Of a stretch of 64,000 nucleotides of DNA, positions 1 through 9,212 are shown in pieces (positions within the stretch are counted from its first letter, which is position 1; the number at the start of each line of letters is the position of its first letter). The DNA is from Clostridium septicum (GTDB lineage Bacteria > Bacillota > Clostridia > Clostridiales > Clostridiaceae): NCBI RefSeq assembly GCF_003606265.1, contig NZ_CP023671.1:1612001-1676000 (forward strand), read 5' to 3'. The translations under genes and the position numbers were made by a program. The notes beneath the pieces are model-generated. The model did no database searches and was not told where the DNA came from. It saw only the letters and a list, made by a program, of their open reading frames with translations.

Positions 1-1354
1 AACTTCTATAATCCATATTTATAGTTCCTATAACACCTATTTCATCATCAGATACAAATGTTTTAGAATGTATAAACCCAGGTGTGTACTCATATACCTT
101 AACTCCAGCCTCTATAAGTTGAGCGTAATATGCTCTAGTTACAATATGAGCATACCATTTATCTTCTATATGAGGAGTAACTATTCTTATATCAACTCCA
201 CCTTTAGCTGCTAATGTTAATGCTGTAACTAATTCATTATCAACAATTAAATAAGGAGTATTTATATAAACATAATCTTTTGCTTTATTTATAATATTTA
301 AATAAACATTCTCTCCTACAGTTTCAGAGTCTAATGGACTATCTCCATAAGGTTGGACATATCCATCTGATTCAAATATTCCTTCAAAATGTTTATCTGG
401 CTTAAAAAGTTCATAGTCTTCTTGTATGTTAGTATTGAAATCCCAAACTTGTAGAAACATCATAGTTAAATTCCATACAGCTTCCCCCTTTATCATAATA
501 GATGCATCTTTCCAGTGCCCGAATCTAACTATCTCGTTTATATATTCATCAGCTAGATTTATTCCACCTGTAAAGGCTGTATGTCCATCTATTACAGTTA
601 TTTTTCTATGATCCCTATTATTCATTATTAAAGAAACAAACGGAACAAATGGGTTAAACACAAAACACTTTATCCCTAAACTTTCTAATTTCTCATTATA
701 TTTATAAGGCAATGTTTGAAGACATCCCATATCATCATATATAACTCTTACATCTACGCCTTGTCTAGCTTTTTCAGATAGTATTTCTAATATACTATCC
801 CACATTAAACCTTCTTGAATTATAAAGTATTCCATAAATATATAATGTTCAGCTTTTTTAAGTTCTTCTTTTAATTTTTCAAAAAATACTTCTCCAGGTG
901 ATAAATATTCTGTAGTTGTATTTTTATATATGGGATACATAGAATAATCCTTTATATATTTTACTTGATTTACTATAGACTTATCTTCCTTTTGTATTTC
1001 ATTTAATATTTCCACATCTTGTGGTAAAAATTTGGCTGTTTTATTATGTACCTTTGCCATCTTTTCTTTGAATTCTTTACTTGTTTTATTTCCTCCAAAT
1101 ATAAGATAAAACAATCCCCCAAATACAGGAAATAAAAGAACTGGTATTGTCCAAGCAAGCTTATATGATGGATTATCTTTTCTACTTACTATATAAATAA
1201 CTACTATAAGACTTAGTATTATAAATAGTGTATATAAGTAAATAAAAGATTCACTAAGTTTCCATATAGCAAAAGCTAAGATTCCTAATTGAATTAAGAT
1301 AAGCAATCCAACAATAACCATTCTACTAAATAATAATTTTAGTACTTTTCTCAT
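1..1354 (-). CDS. cls: cardiolipin synthase (3' part outside window)
   Basis: The frame starts at the ATG at 1354 (AGGAGG-like site just upstream) and stays open to the window edge, giving about 451 residues; a full family member is roughly 480-510. The N-terminus has two hydrophobic segments followed by an SRKDNPSYKLAW linker, the membrane anchor usual for Cls. Both phospholipase D motifs are visible: DHRKITVID (HxK...D) near residue 240 and HSKTFVSDD near residue 430. The family joins two phosphatidylglycerol molecules into cardiolipin and glycerol at the membrane. The gene stands alone, downstream of the recR terminator on the same strand. Only the last few dozen residues are missing, so the call is firm. 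Confidence 0.93.
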   Translation of the reverse strand, partial: MRKVLKLLFSRMVIVGLLILIQLGILAFAIWKLSESFIYLYTLFIILSLIVVIYIVSRKDNPSYKLAWTIPVLLFPVFGGLFYLIFGGNKTSKEFKEKMAKVHNKTAKFLPQDVEILNEIQKEDKSIVNQVKYIKDYSMYPIYKNTTTEYLSPGEVFFEKLKEELKKAEHYIFMEYFIIQEGLMWDSILEILSEKARQGVDVRVIYDDMGCLQTLPYKYNEKLESLGIKCFVFNPFVPFVSLIMNNRDHRKITVIDGHTAFTGGINLADEYINEIVRFGHWKDASIMIKGEAVWNLTMMFLQVWDFNTNIQEDYELFKPDKHFEGIFESDGYVQPYGDSPLDSETVGENVYLNIINKAKDYVYINTPYLIVDNELVTALTLAAKGGVDIRIVTPHIEDKWYAHIVTRAYYAQLIEAGVKVYEYTPGFIHSKTFVSDDEIGVIGTINMDYRS

Positions 1355-1394
1355 ATAGCCTCTTATATTCCTCCTTTTGTTTTAAAACTTTATT

Positions 1395-1442
1395 TTAAAA
1401 AAGCTCAGATGGATATAATTAAAATAGATTCCGTCCGAGCTT
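1395..1442 (-). terminator. terminator after recR
   Basis: On the minus strand a 12-bp stem (AAGCTCGGACGG with CCATCTGAGCTT, one wobble and one mismatch) is followed by a T run. It lies 14 bases past the recR stop and closes the dnaX-ybaB-recR operon. Confidence 0.8.
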
Positions 1443-1456
1443 CTTATAATTTACTT

Positions 1457-2053
1457 TTAAATTTCTTTTCTGCCTTCTAAAGCTTTTGAAAGAGTTACTT
1501 CATCAGCATACTCTAAATCTCCACCTACTGGTATTCCTGAAGCTATTCTTGTAACCTTTATATCTAAAGGTTTAAGAATTCTTGCTATATACATAGCTGT
1601 TGCTTCTCCTTCTATGTTAGGGTTGGTAGCTATAATTACTTCTTTAACATCTGCACTCATTCTTGCTACCAATTCTCTTATTCTAATATCTTGGGGACCT
1701 CGCCCTTGCATTGGAGATAAATTTCCATGCAACACATGATATATTCCATTAAACTCTTTAACTTTCTCCATTGTCATAATATCTTTAGGCTGTTCAACTA
1801 CACATATCACATTTTTATCTCTATTAGGGTTTCCACATATCGCACATGGATCTTTATCTGTAAAATTACCACATACTGTACAATATTTGATTGTTCCTCT
1901 TGCTTTAACAAGAGCTGTCGCAAACTCTTTTACCTCATCCTCCGGCAAATTTAAAATATGCAAAGTTAGCCTTTGTGCTGTTTTTTGCCCTATACTTGGA
2001 AGCTTTGCAAACTCTTCTATAAGTTTTTCTATAGCAACTGGATAAAAATCCAT
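1457..2053 (-). CDS. recR: recombination mediator RecR
   Basis: This 198-residue protein has the usual RecR length. It carries an N-terminal helix-hairpin-helix ([12 protein letters not shown]), a four-cysteine zinc finger ([18 protein letters not shown], residues about 58-75) and a Toprim domain ([13 protein letters not shown] onward). RecR works with RecF/RecO to load RecA on gapped DNA. It is the last gene of dnaX-ybaB-recR, the standard Firmicutes order, 77 bases after ybaB. An AAAGGG site precedes the ATG at 2053. A hairpin lies in the gap from ybaB. Confidence 0.97.
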   Translation of the reverse strand: MDFYPVAIEKLIEEFAKLPSIGQKTAQRLTLHILNLPEDEVKEFATALVKARGTIKYCTVCGNFTDKDPCAICGNPNRDKNVICVVEQPKDIMTMEKVKEFNGIYHVLHGNLSPMQGRGPQDIRIRELVARMSADVKEVIIATNPNIEGEATAMYIARILKPLDIKVTRIASGIPVGGDLEYADEVTLSKALEGRKEI

Positions 2054-2072
2054 TTAATACACCCTTTCTAAA

Positions 2073-2108
2073 AAATTTAGGAATTGAATATTTAAAACAT
2101 TCAATTCC
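2073..2108 (-). terminator. intra-operon hairpin between ybaB and recR
   Basis: On the minus strand GGAATTGAAT and ATTCAATTCC form a perfect 10-bp stem with a 9-base loop, followed by TAAATTTTTT. It may act as a partial terminator or RNA-processing site that lowers recR relative to dnaX and ybaB. This role is inference. Confidence 0.55.
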
Positions 2109-2130
2109 CTAATTTCTAATCTTTTGATTA

Positions 2131-2475
2131 TTAAAATAACCCAGGTATGTTCATTCCACCTGTAAGTTTACCCATATTATTAGCTGTTTCTTCTTCAGCT
2201 TTTCTTAATACTTCATTTACTGCACTAAGAACTAAATCTTCTAACATTTCTACGTCATCAGCATCTACAACTTCTGGTTTTATATTAATTGAAATAACTT
2301 CTTTCTTACCATTAGCTTTAACTACTACTGCTCCGCCTCCAACAGATGCTTCGAATTCCTTTGTTTCAAGATCCTTTTGCATTTGTTCCATGTCTTTTTG
2401 AAGCTTTTGAGCTTGTTTCATTAGGTTATTTATATTTCCTCCCCCAAATCCACCAGGGAATCCTCCTTTTGCCAT
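2131..2475 (-). CDS. ybaB: YbaB/EbfC family nucleoid-associated protein
   Basis: The 114-residue protein begins with a glycine-rich stretch ([14 protein letters not shown]), then the family's [16 protein letters not shown] coiled helix and the [16 protein letters not shown] sheet. YbaB proteins are small dimeric DNA-binding proteins of the nucleoid whose exact role is unclear. The gene sits between dnaX and recR, its conserved position across bacteria. The ATG at 2475 follows an AAAGGAGGA ribosome site. Confidence 0.95.
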   Translation of the reverse strand: MAKGGFPGGFGGGNINNLMKQAQKLQKDMEQMQKDLETKEFEASVGGGAVVVKANGKKEVISINIKPEVVDADDVEMLEDLVLSAVNEVLRKAEEETANNMGKLTGGMNIPGLF

Positions 2476-2577
2476 AAAAAAATCCTCCTTTTTATTAAAA
2501 ATCTATTTTTTATTATATAGTATTATACTAAACTTGACTACATTTACATATGTTTTTATTATAAAATTTGAATCTAT

Positions 2578-4194
2578 TTATTCATCAAGAACATCTACAA
2601 ACTCTTCTCCTAAAGTTTCTAAAAGCATTTCTTCTGTAGATTTTTCGCTTTTTACTCCTTCATCTACTTCAAATACTACCTTTAAGTCTTCTCTAAAAAT
2701 CTCTGCAAGTATTTCAGAAATAATGGCCCTATATTCAGGTTTTTCTAATCTACTCTTATTAAATTTGTATTCTTCTTCATATCGTACTGTAACTATTCCA
2801 TCTTTACATTCTACTGGCTTACCTGTAAGTAAAGATGCATATACTATCATTGCTCTTCTGGTTTTTATTCTTTCTAAAATATCCTTCCAAGCCCTTTGTA
2901 TATCTTGTATCTTTACATTTGAATTTTCATTACCCTTAATTTCTTTAGATTTTTCGTTTATTTTTTGTACTGATATTTTTTTAGATTCATCTATATTGTT
3001 ATTTTTCTTTGCTTTAGGCATCTCTGATACAACTTTTAAACTACCATTTTTAAGCCCTTCTTCTAACTTGTTTATTCTTGATAATATAACTTCATTAGAC
3101 GTATCATATTCTATTTTACACATTTTTATTACTGCAAGCTCTAAATATAATCTTGCTTGTTTACTTAACTTAGCATTCCCTTCAGCCTCTTGAAGTATTC
3201 TAATACACCTCATAGCTTCTTCAGCTCTTATTCTAGAAGCTTGCTCTTTAACTAAGCTAATATTTTCCTCTGACATATCTAATACTTCTTCAGGATTATT
3301 AGTTACCTTTGCCATTAAAATATTTCTATAATGAGCAACTAAATCCTTTATAAATAGATACATATCTTTTCCCGAATAAACAACTTCATCTATTATATTT
3401 ACTGATTTTTCTACATTTCTTTGTGTTATTGCATTAGTTAAATTAAATAAATACTCATTTGTTACTAAACCTAACATATTTATTAGAGTTTCATACTGTA
3501 CACTTCCATCACCCATTGCAATAGCTTGATCTAATATACTTAAAGAATCTCTCATAGCACCATCTGAAACTCTTGCTATAAGTGCTAAACTCTTGTCATC
3601 TGCAAAAACACCTTGTTCCGTTACAATCTTTCTAAGCCTAGCTATAATATCACTATTATTTATTCTTTTAAAATCGAATCTCTGACATCTAGAAAGAATA
3701 GTTATAGGTAATTTTTGTGGATCTGTAGTTGCCAATATAAATATTACGTTATTTGGTGGTTCTTCTAAAGTCTTTAAAAAAGCATTTACTGCTCCTGTTG
3801 ACAACATATGAACCTCATCCATTATATAAACCTTAAAATGTGCCTCTTGAGGTGGATACTTTACATCATCTATAATATCTCTTATCTTATCTACACCATT
3901 ATTTGAAGCTGCATCTAATTCCGTTACATCTATTGCTAATCCATTATTTATTTTTGTGCACATTTCACATTCATTACAAGGTTCACCATCTTTAAGATTT
4001 AAACAATTTAATGCCTTTGCAAAAACCTTTGCTGTTGATGTCTTTCCTGTACCTCTTGTTCCACAAAAAAGATATGCATGGGCAATTCTATCATTTAATA
4101 TTTGATTTTTTAAAGTAGTGGTTATATGTTCTTGACCAACAACATCATAAAAAGTTTTAGGTCTCCACTCCCTATATAAAGCTGTATACGCCAT
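2578..4194 (-). CDS. dnaX: DNA polymerase III subunit gamma/tau
   Basis: This is the clamp-loader ATPase of the replisome, 538 residues. It shows Walker A (GTRGTGKTSTAK, about residues 45-56), a zinc-binding cysteine group (CLNLKDGEPCNECEMC), Walker B with DEVH (YIMDEVHML) and the SRC motif (LSRCQRFDF). The C-terminal part after about residue 370 is lysine- and glutamate-rich and shorter than in E. coli tau, as is usual in clostridia. It heads the dnaX-ybaB-recR operon. The start MAYTALYREWRPKTF matches the family and has an AAGAGGTAA site. No slippery A run that would force a gamma-producing frameshift was seen. Confidence 0.96.
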   Translation of the reverse strand: MAYTALYREWRPKTFYDVVGQEHITTTLKNQILNDRIAHAYLFCGTRGTGKTSTAKVFAKALNCLNLKDGEPCNECEMCTKINNGLAIDVTELDAASNNGVDKIRDIIDDVKYPPQEAHFKVYIMDEVHMLSTGAVNAFLKTLEEPPNNVIFILATTDPQKLPITILSRCQRFDFKRINNSDIIARLRKIVTEQGVFADDKSLALIARVSDGAMRDSLSILDQAIAMGDGSVQYETLINMLGLVTNEYLFNLTNAITQRNVEKSVNIIDEVVYSGKDMYLFIKDLVAHYRNILMAKVTNNPEEVLDMSEENISLVKEQASRIRAEEAMRCIRILQEAEGNAKLSKQARLYLELAVIKMCKIEYDTSNEVILSRINKLEEGLKNGSLKVVSEMPKAKKNNNIDESKKISVQKINEKSKEIKGNENSNVKIQDIQRAWKDILERIKTRRAMIVYASLLTGKPVECKDGIVTVRYEEEYKFNKSRLEKPEYRAIISEILAEIFREDLKVVFEVDEGVKSEKSTEEMLLETLGEEFVDVLDE

Positions 4195-4358
4195 GCTAAT
4201 TACCTCTCTTTCTTAAACGAAATCTTTAAGTATCCTTACTTATATTTCATTATACAATACTATCTATTTATGAACAAATTAAATAAAATAACTTTAACTT
4301 TATTTATAAAACCCTAAATATTTTTCATACTAAAATATCCAGTTACTTAGTTCTATTT

Positions 4359-4387
4359 TTGTAATAACTTTTATGATAAAATATAAT
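4359..4387 (+). promoter_or_regulatory. sigma-A promoter of thyA-folA
   Basis: TTGTAA (4359-4364) and a perfect TATAAT (4382-4387) are separated by 17 bases. They lie 25 bases before the thyA ATG, so the leader is short and no riboswitch fits. Confidence 0.75.
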
Positions 4388-4411
4388 AATTAAAATATTG
4401 GAGGTATAATA

Positions 4412-5203
4412 ATGAGTCTTTACGATAAAAAATATTTAACTATAGTACAAGATATTTTAGATAATGGTTATTACGACAATAATAGAACTGGGGTATCTAC
4501 ATATAAACTTCCACATCAAGTAATGCAATTTAATTTAGAAAAAGAATTTCCAATTTTAACAACAAAATTTGTTGCATTTAAAACAGCAGTTAAAGAAATG
4601 CTATGGATATATAAAGATCAATCTAATGACGTAACAAAACTACAAGAACAAAATGTACACATTTGGGATGAATGGGTTGATGAAAATAACACTATTGGTA
4701 GAGGTTATGGTTATCAAATAGCTAAGTTTAACCAAATAGATAAGCTTATAGAAACTTTAAAAACTAATCCTCAAGATAGAAGAATGTTAATGACTATGTG
4801 GAATATAGAAGACCTTCCTCATATGACATTACAACCTTGCTGCTTCTTAACTATGTGGGATGTTACTGATGGTAAGCTTAACTGTATGCTTATTCAACGT
4901 TCTGGTGATATTCCATTAGGAGTACCATTTAATACAAGTCAATATGCTGTATTAGTTCATTTAATTGCTCAAGTTACAGGACTTAAGCCAGGATTATTTA
5001 CACATGTAATTAATAATGCACATATTTACGAAAATCAAGTAGAAGGAATGAAATTGCAATTATCTAGGGCAAACGATGAATATGATGCTCCTAAGCTTTG
5101 GATAAATCCAGAAATTAAAAACTTCTATGATTTTACTCCAGATGATATAAAACTAGAAAACTATGAATATCATCCAGCAATTAAAATGGAGGTATCTGTT
5201 TAA
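4412..5203 (+). CDS. thyA: thymidylate synthase
   Basis: This 263-residue enzyme makes dTMP from dUMP using methylenetetrahydrofolate, producing dihydrofolate. The catalytic cysteine lies in [10 protein letters not shown] (about residue 144-150) and the substrate-binding [13 protein letters not shown] follows. NRTGVST near the N-terminus is the phosphate-binding arginine loop. The length matches the ThyA family. The stop overlaps the start of folA by one base (TAATG), so the two are translationally coupled; the next enzyme recycles the dihydrofolate. TTGGAGG precedes the ATG. Confidence 0.97.
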   Translation: MSLYDKKYLTIVQDILDNGYYDNNRTGVSTYKLPHQVMQFNLEKEFPILTTKFVAFKTAVKEMLWIYKDQSNDVTKLQEQNVHIWDEWVDENNTIGRGYGYQIAKFNQIDKLIETLKTNPQDRRMLMTMWNIEDLPHMTLQPCCFLTMWDVTDGKLNCMLIQRSGDIPLGVPFNTSQYAVLVHLIAQVTGLKPGLFTHVINNAHIYENQVEGMKLQLSRANDEYDAPKLWINPEIKNFYDFTPDDIKLENYEYHPAIKMEVSV

Positions 5204-5691
5204 TGTTATCTATAATTGTTGCAAAGGCAAATAATAGCATTATAGGTGGAGACAATAAACTTTTATGGCATATTTCTGAAGACCTTAAAAGGTTTAAAGA
5301 GATTACATCTGGAAATATAATTATAATGGGAAGAAAAACTTTTCAATCATTACCCGGCATACTACCTAATAGAAAGCATATTGTTATAACAAGAGATACT
5401 AACTTTAAGGTAGATTCAGACATGGTAGAGGTATATAATAACCTAAATGATGTTATATCTAATTATAAAAACTCTGAAAATGAAGCATTTATAATTGGTG
5501 GTGGAGAAATTTATAAAGCTCTTCTTCCTCATAGTAATAAGCTTTACTTAACTATTATTAATAAAGATTTTGAAGGCGATACTAAATTCCCTGAGATTAA
5601 TTTAAATGATTGGAATATAGATTTTAAATCTGAAGAAAAAATAGATTCTAAAAATGGATTAAAATATACTTTTATAAACTTAAGTAAATAA
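5203..5691 (+). CDS. folA: dihydrofolate reductase
   Basis: A 162-residue DHFR that regenerates tetrahydrofolate with NADPH, the step that ThyA makes necessary. It has the family start ([24 protein letters not shown]), the active-site acid in the DLKRFKEIT helix, the cofactor loop IIMGRKTFQSLPG and the IIGGGEIYKALLP motif. The TAATG junction with thyA shows coupling, and a strong terminator follows within a few bases, so this is a closed two-gene operon. Trimethoprim would be the expected inhibitor class for this family. Confidence 0.96.
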   Translation: MLSIIVAKANNSIIGGDNKLLWHISEDLKRFKEITSGNIIIMGRKTFQSLPGILPNRKHIVITRDTNFKVDSDMVEVYNNLNDVISNYKNSENEAFIIGGGEIYKALLPHSNKLYLTIINKDFEGDTKFPEINLNDWNIDFKSEEKIDSKNGLKYTFINLSK

Positions 5692-5732
5692 GAAAACGAG
5701 GGTAGTTCTTACAAACTTCCCTCGTTTTCTTG
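5692..5732 (+). terminator. terminator after folA
   Basis: GAAAACGAGGG (5692-5702) pairs perfectly with CCCTCGTTTTC (5719-5729) around a 16-base loop, directly after the folA stop. Confidence 0.88.
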
Positions 5733-5839
5733 TCCTATTGTATGTTAATCCTATTGAAGAGTAACCTAAATTTAATTAAAAATCATTATATTATTTAATT
5801 TAAATAATATTAATTAATGATAAATTTACCTATACATTA

Positions 5840-5868
5840 AAAAAGCCTTTCCATCAGAGAAAGGTTTT
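5840..5868 (-). terminator. terminator of the tRNA-Ser/SRP RNA transcript
   Basis: On the minus strand AAACCTTTC and GAAAGGCTT form a stem followed by TTTTTT, about 15 bases beyond the 3' end of the SRP RNA. Confidence 0.82.
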
Positions 5869-5878
5869 AATTAAAAAA

Positions 5879-6143
5879 CCGTGCACCTGGCTTTGACAGT
5901 AATCTATAGGCGTTACCTATGCAGTTAGCTCTGGTAAGATTGATCCATGTCACACGCAGTAATCACTTATCGCTGCTTCCTTCCGGACCTGACGAGGTTC
6001 ATGCACTTACGTCGCATGGGACCCGACCATCAACACCACTTACATAGGGCAGACCCTACAAATTAAAGCCTATGCCAGGAATTCAATCCTGCTATAGCGG
6101 ATTGCAGGTTACAGGGCACCGCTAACTCCCCATCTAGCACGGC
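5879..6143 (-). ncRNA. ffs: signal recognition particle RNA, large Firmicutes type
   Basis: The minus strand carries the universally conserved SRP domain IV core GTCAGGTCCGGAAGGAAGCA in its hairpin. The 5' end (GCCGTGCTAG) pairs with the 3' end (CCAGGTGCACGG), giving the long closed rod, and GGTGCCCTGTAACC and TAACGCC elements match the Alu domain. The length of about 265 nt equals the B. subtilis scRNA type rather than the 4.5S type. It binds Ffh and directs membrane proteins to the translocon. It begins one base after the tRNA-Ser CCA, so both are cut from one transcript. Ends are placed by base pairing and may shift by a few bases. Confidence 0.95.
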
Positions 6144-6144
6144 A

Positions 6145-6234
6145 TGGCGGAGAGAAGGGGATTTGAACCCCTGATAGAGTTGCCCCTATACACGCTTTCC
6201 AGGCGTGCTCCTTCGACCACTCGGACATCTCTCC
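6145..6234 (-). tRNA. tRNA-Ser (GGA)
   Basis: The minus strand folds into a 90-nt class II tRNA: acceptor GGAGAGA, anticodon stem CACGC/GCGTG with loop CTGGAAA (anticodon GGA, reads UCC/UCU), a long variable arm, T arm GGGGTTCAAATCCCC and an encoded CCA. It directly precedes the SRP RNA, a linkage common in Firmicutes. Confidence 0.96.
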
Positions 6235-6267
6235 ATATAATAGCTATTTAATTTTAACTACTTTCCT

Positions 6268-6296
6268 ATATTATCATATACAAGTGTATATTGCAA
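6268..6296 (-). promoter_or_regulatory. promoter of the tRNA-Ser/SRP RNA transcript
   Basis: On the minus strand TTGCAA (6291-6296) and TAATAT (6268-6273) are 17 bases apart, about 30 bases before the tRNA 5' end. Confidence 0.65.
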
Positions 6297-6369
6297 TACA
6301 CAAAACATACTATACATTATGTATATCTATATTTTATCTGTAAATTCAGTATTATATTTCAAATAAATA

Positions 6370-6402
6370 AGAGAATTTAGTTTATTATACTAAATTCTCT
6401 TA
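6370..6402 (-). terminator. terminator after lgt
   Basis: AAGAGAATTTAGT and ACTAAATTCTCTT form a near-perfect stem just past the lgt stop; the loop is about six bases and a T-rich stretch follows on the minus strand. Confidence 0.75.
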
Positions 6403-6418
6403 ATAAAAACTTATATTA

Positions 6419-7186
6419 CTAATATAAATTTTTTCTTTTTTTGACCCAGACTATTAGACCTATTCCTAATAAAATTCCAATAATACTTACTATTTGGGCT
6501 ATTCTTAATCCCAAAAACATTAAACTATCAGTTCTTAATCCTTCTATAAAGAATCTTCCTAATGAATATAACATCATATAACTTCCTAATATGACTCCAG
6601 CTTCTGATTTTTCACTCTTTAAAAGAATATATATTAATATTCCACACACTAATAAGTTCCAAACTGATTCATATAAAAAAGTAGGATGATAATACACTCC
6701 ACTTATATGCATTCCATTTTGTATAAACTCAGGAAATTTACTTATAAACTCCTTAGTGACAGGGCCACCATGTGCCTCTTGATTCATAAAATTTCCCCAT
6801 CTACCTATAGCCTGAGCTAATATAACTCCTGGCATAACTATGTCTACATATTCAAAAAAATTAATTTTTCTAACCTTTGCAAATATAACTCCTACTATAA
6901 GTCCAGCTATTACACCTCCATGTATAGCCATTCCCCCTTGCCTTATGTTTATTACATCCATAAAACTATGATAATTTTGATACTCAAAAGCTACATAATA
7001 TAACCTAGCTCCTATTATAGAGAATGGAAATACCCATAAAAATGCATCTATAATAACTTCAAAATCTAGCTTTTTCTTTTTAGCCATAAAATATGTTAAA
7101 ATCATTGCTGCAATAACACCCATTGATATTATTATTCCATACCATCTAATTTCTATGCCAAATGCCTCAAAAGCTATTGGGTCCAT
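6419..7186 (-). CDS. lgt: prolipoprotein diacylglyceryl transferase
   Basis: This 255-residue membrane enzyme moves diacylglycerol from phosphatidylglycerol to the lipobox cysteine of prolipoproteins. The Lgt signature GRWGNFMNQEAHGG is present at about residues 128-141, along with GGMAIHGGVIAG and the C-terminal LGRFFIEGLRTDSL. About seven hydrophobic segments are visible. It sits directly beside two lipoprotein genes (7331-9126) but is in a separate unit with its own terminator. GGAG lies nine bases before the ATG at 7186. Confidence 0.97.
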   Translation of the reverse strand: MDPIAFEAFGIEIRWYGIIISMGVIAAMILTYFMAKKKKLDFEVIIDAFLWVFPFSIIGARLYYVAFEYQNYHSFMDVINIRQGGMAIHGGVIAGLIVGVIFAKVRKINFFEYVDIVMPGVILAQAIGRWGNFMNQEAHGGPVTKEFISKFPEFIQNGMHISGVYYHPTFLYESVWNLLVCGILIYILLKSEKSEAGVILGSYMMLYSLGRFFIEGLRTDSLMFLGLRIAQIVSIIGILLGIGLIVWVKKRKNLY

Positions 7187-7280
7187 ATAAACTCACTCCT
7201 TTGCTATTATTATGTTATTTACCATTATACGCCTTTAAAGTTACTTATATCAATTAAAAATTTATTAATAATTCTATATA

Positions 7281-7315
7281 AAAAAATAGAGGGTTTTTAT
7301 AATCCCTCTATTTTT
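7281..7315 (-). terminator. terminator of the flavin reductase operon
   Basis: AAAAATAGAGGG pairs with CCCTCTATTTTT around a ten-base loop, followed by Ts on the minus strand, 16 bases past the FMN-binding gene. Confidence 0.85.
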
Positions 7316-7330
7316 AACATACTATATAAA

Positions 7331-7675
7331 TTATTTAGTAGCTTGTTTTAAAGCATCATTTACAGCTTGTAAAGCACCTTTTGATGAATTTGTAGCTCCA
7401 CTTATAGCTTCAACGTCTTCTGTTCCTTGTTTCTTTATTATATCTGGGAACATGCTTTCTTTAACTCCATCTACTAGAGTTTGAGTTTCATGACTTTCCA
7501 CTAATTTTATATCTGAAATATTACCTTTTTCTACTTTAACTTCTACTTTAATACTACCAGCATTTCCTTTACCTTCTCCAGTGTAAGTACCGTCAACATA
7601 CTTTCCACCTCCGCATCCTACTAATAAAGTAGCTGCTAAAACTGTTGATGCTAATATAGCTCCTAATTTCTTCAT
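7331..7675 (-). CDS. FMN-binding domain lipoprotein
   Basis: A 114-residue lipoprotein: signal peptide with lipobox LLVGC (cysteine about residue 21), then a single FMN_bind domain ending in AISGATNSSKGALQAV. In this family the threonine of SGAT carries FMN attached covalently by ApbE on the outer side of the membrane. It is the last gene of an operon with a flavoprotein reductase 26 bases upstream, and probably hands electrons to it as an extracellular one-domain carrier. No ApbE gene lies in the window. The flavinylation is known for the family and inferred here. Confidence 0.9.
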   Translation of the reverse strand: MKKLGAILASTVLAATLLVGCGGGKYVDGTYTGEGKGNAGSIKVEVKVEKGNISDIKLVESHETQTLVDGVKESMFPDIIKKQGTEDVEAISGATNSSKGALQAVNDALKQATK

Positions 7676-7701
7676 ATATATTTCCTCCGAAACTTAATTA
7701 A

Positions 7702-9126
7702 TTATTTTTTTATAAAATCTACAGCATTTTTTCCTGCAGTTCTTCCATATGCAATTATATCTGCTAAAGCGTTTCCGCCTAATCTATTTGCACCATGAAC
7801 TCCTCCAGTAACTTCACCTGCTGCGAATAATCCTGGAATAGTATTTCCATCTTTATTTACAACTTTAGCATTTGTATCTATCTTAATTCCACCCATTGTG
7901 TGGTGAACAGCTGGTGCTACTGGTATTGCGTAGAATTTACCTTCATTTAATTCTTTCTTCATTGAAGTTCTTCCAAAGTCTGAATCATTTTTTGCTGAAA
8001 CAAAACCATTATATTTTTCGATTGTAGCTTTTAATGTAGCTCCATCCATTTCTAGTTTTCCAGCTAAATCTTCTATAGAATCTCCTTCTGTAACTAGTCC
8101 CATGTTAAAATATTCTTCAGCTTGCTTTAAGCCTTTTCTTAAACCGTCATCAAATATTATATATGCCATTCCATCTTTTTGACTTAATATTGCTTTTGAA
8201 ACAGCATCTCTTGTATCTAGTTCATTAAAGAATCTGTTACCTTCTTTATTTACTAAAATAGCTCCATTACCTCTTACAGTTTCTGCTATCATAACTGCTT
8301 TTTCTGGTACAACAGTTGGATGAGTTTGAATTTCTTTCATATCAACAAAGTCTGCACCAAGCTTTTCAGCTATTTCTATACAATCACCTGTTGCTCCATT
8401 GTGGTTAGTTGTTGAGAATCCTTTTAAAGCTGGGTTGTATTTAACAACTAATTCTTGATTAGCTGAGAATCCACCAGATGTAATTACAACAGCTTTAGTA
8501 TTTATAACATATTCTTTTCCTTCCTTATTAGTAGCTTTAACACTTGAAACTTTTCCTTCTTTATCAAGTACTACTTCTTCAGCCTTATTCCAAAGTCTTA
8601 CATCGACTTCTTTCTTTTCAGCAGCTTTCTTTAATGTATCAACTAAATGTGCTCCAACAGCAGCTCCTCCAGTTGGTCTATGACATCTATCAACTGAAGC
8701 TCCTCCCATTCTACCTACATCTGTTAAATCTGCTCCTAAATCTGTTAACCATTCAATTGATCCATTTGAATCTTCAGCTAACTTTTTAACTAAATCAGGG
8801 TTATTCTTTTGATGTCCACCCTTCATAGTATCCTCTATCATAGTTTCTACAGAATCTTCTATTCCTTTTTCTTCTTGATACTTAGTTCCAGCTGCATTTA
8901 TACCACTTGATGCTCTGTTAGTATTTCCTCCAACTAATGGCATCTTTTCTAGTACGACTACATTTTTAGCACCATCTTGTTTTGCTTGAACTGCTGCTGC
9001 TAACCCAGCTCCACCAGCTCCTATAATAACAACATCAGCACTTTGAGTACTTCCGCATCCAACAAAAGATACTGCTGGAATAGCAATAGCAACTGACATT
9101 ACTAACGCTAATAATTTCTTCTTCAT
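7702..9126 (-). CDS. extracytoplasmic fumarate reductase-type flavoprotein (lipoprotein)
   Basis: This 474-residue protein has a signal peptide with lipobox SFVGC, then an FAD-binding fold (VIIGAGGAGLAAAVQA). Catalytic landmarks of the soluble flavocytochrome c/fumarate reductase group are present: THPT (histidine), VRGNGAILVN, ELDTRDAVS with the proton-donor arginine, HHTMGGI and HGANRLGGNA. The substrate could be fumarate or a related enoate such as urocanate or methacrylate; the sequence alone does not decide. Unlike Shewanella Fcc3 there is no heme domain; the electron donor is likely the FMN-binding partner downstream. A DcuS/DcuR-like system lies upstream and fits induction by a C4-dicarboxylate-like substrate. 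Confidence 0.88.
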   Translation of the reverse strand: MKKKLLALVMSVAIAIPAVSFVGCGSTQSADVVIIGAGGAGLAAAVQAKQDGAKNVVVLEKMPLVGGNTNRASSGINAAGTKYQEEKGIEDSVETMIEDTMKGGHQKNNPDLVKKLAEDSNGSIEWLTDLGADLTDVGRMGGASVDRCHRPTGGAAVGAHLVDTLKKAAEKKEVDVRLWNKAEEVVLDKEGKVSSVKATNKEGKEYVINTKAVVITSGGFSANQELVVKYNPALKGFSTTNHNGATGDCIEIAEKLGADFVDMKEIQTHPTVVPEKAVMIAETVRGNGAILVNKEGNRFFNELDTRDAVSKAILSQKDGMAYIIFDDGLRKGLKQAEEYFNMGLVTEGDSIEDLAGKLEMDGATLKATIEKYNGFVSAKNDSDFGRTSMKKELNEGKFYAIPVAPAVHHTMGGIKIDTNAKVVNKDGNTIPGLFAAGEVTGGVHGANRLGGNALADIIAYGRTAGKNAVDFIKK

Positions 9127-9212
9127 TATTACATCCCCCTAAAACCAATTTATACAAGGGTATTATTACCCTATTTAGATTATATTTTCTAATCATTCTC
9201 TAAACAATATTG

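Noticed and set aside
2534..3193. Long plus-strand open frame opposite dnaX
   Set aside because: It is antisense to a certain gene, has no ribosome site, and its serine/phenylalanine/isoleucine-rich product is what the reverse of a lysine- and glutamate-rich coding strand gives.
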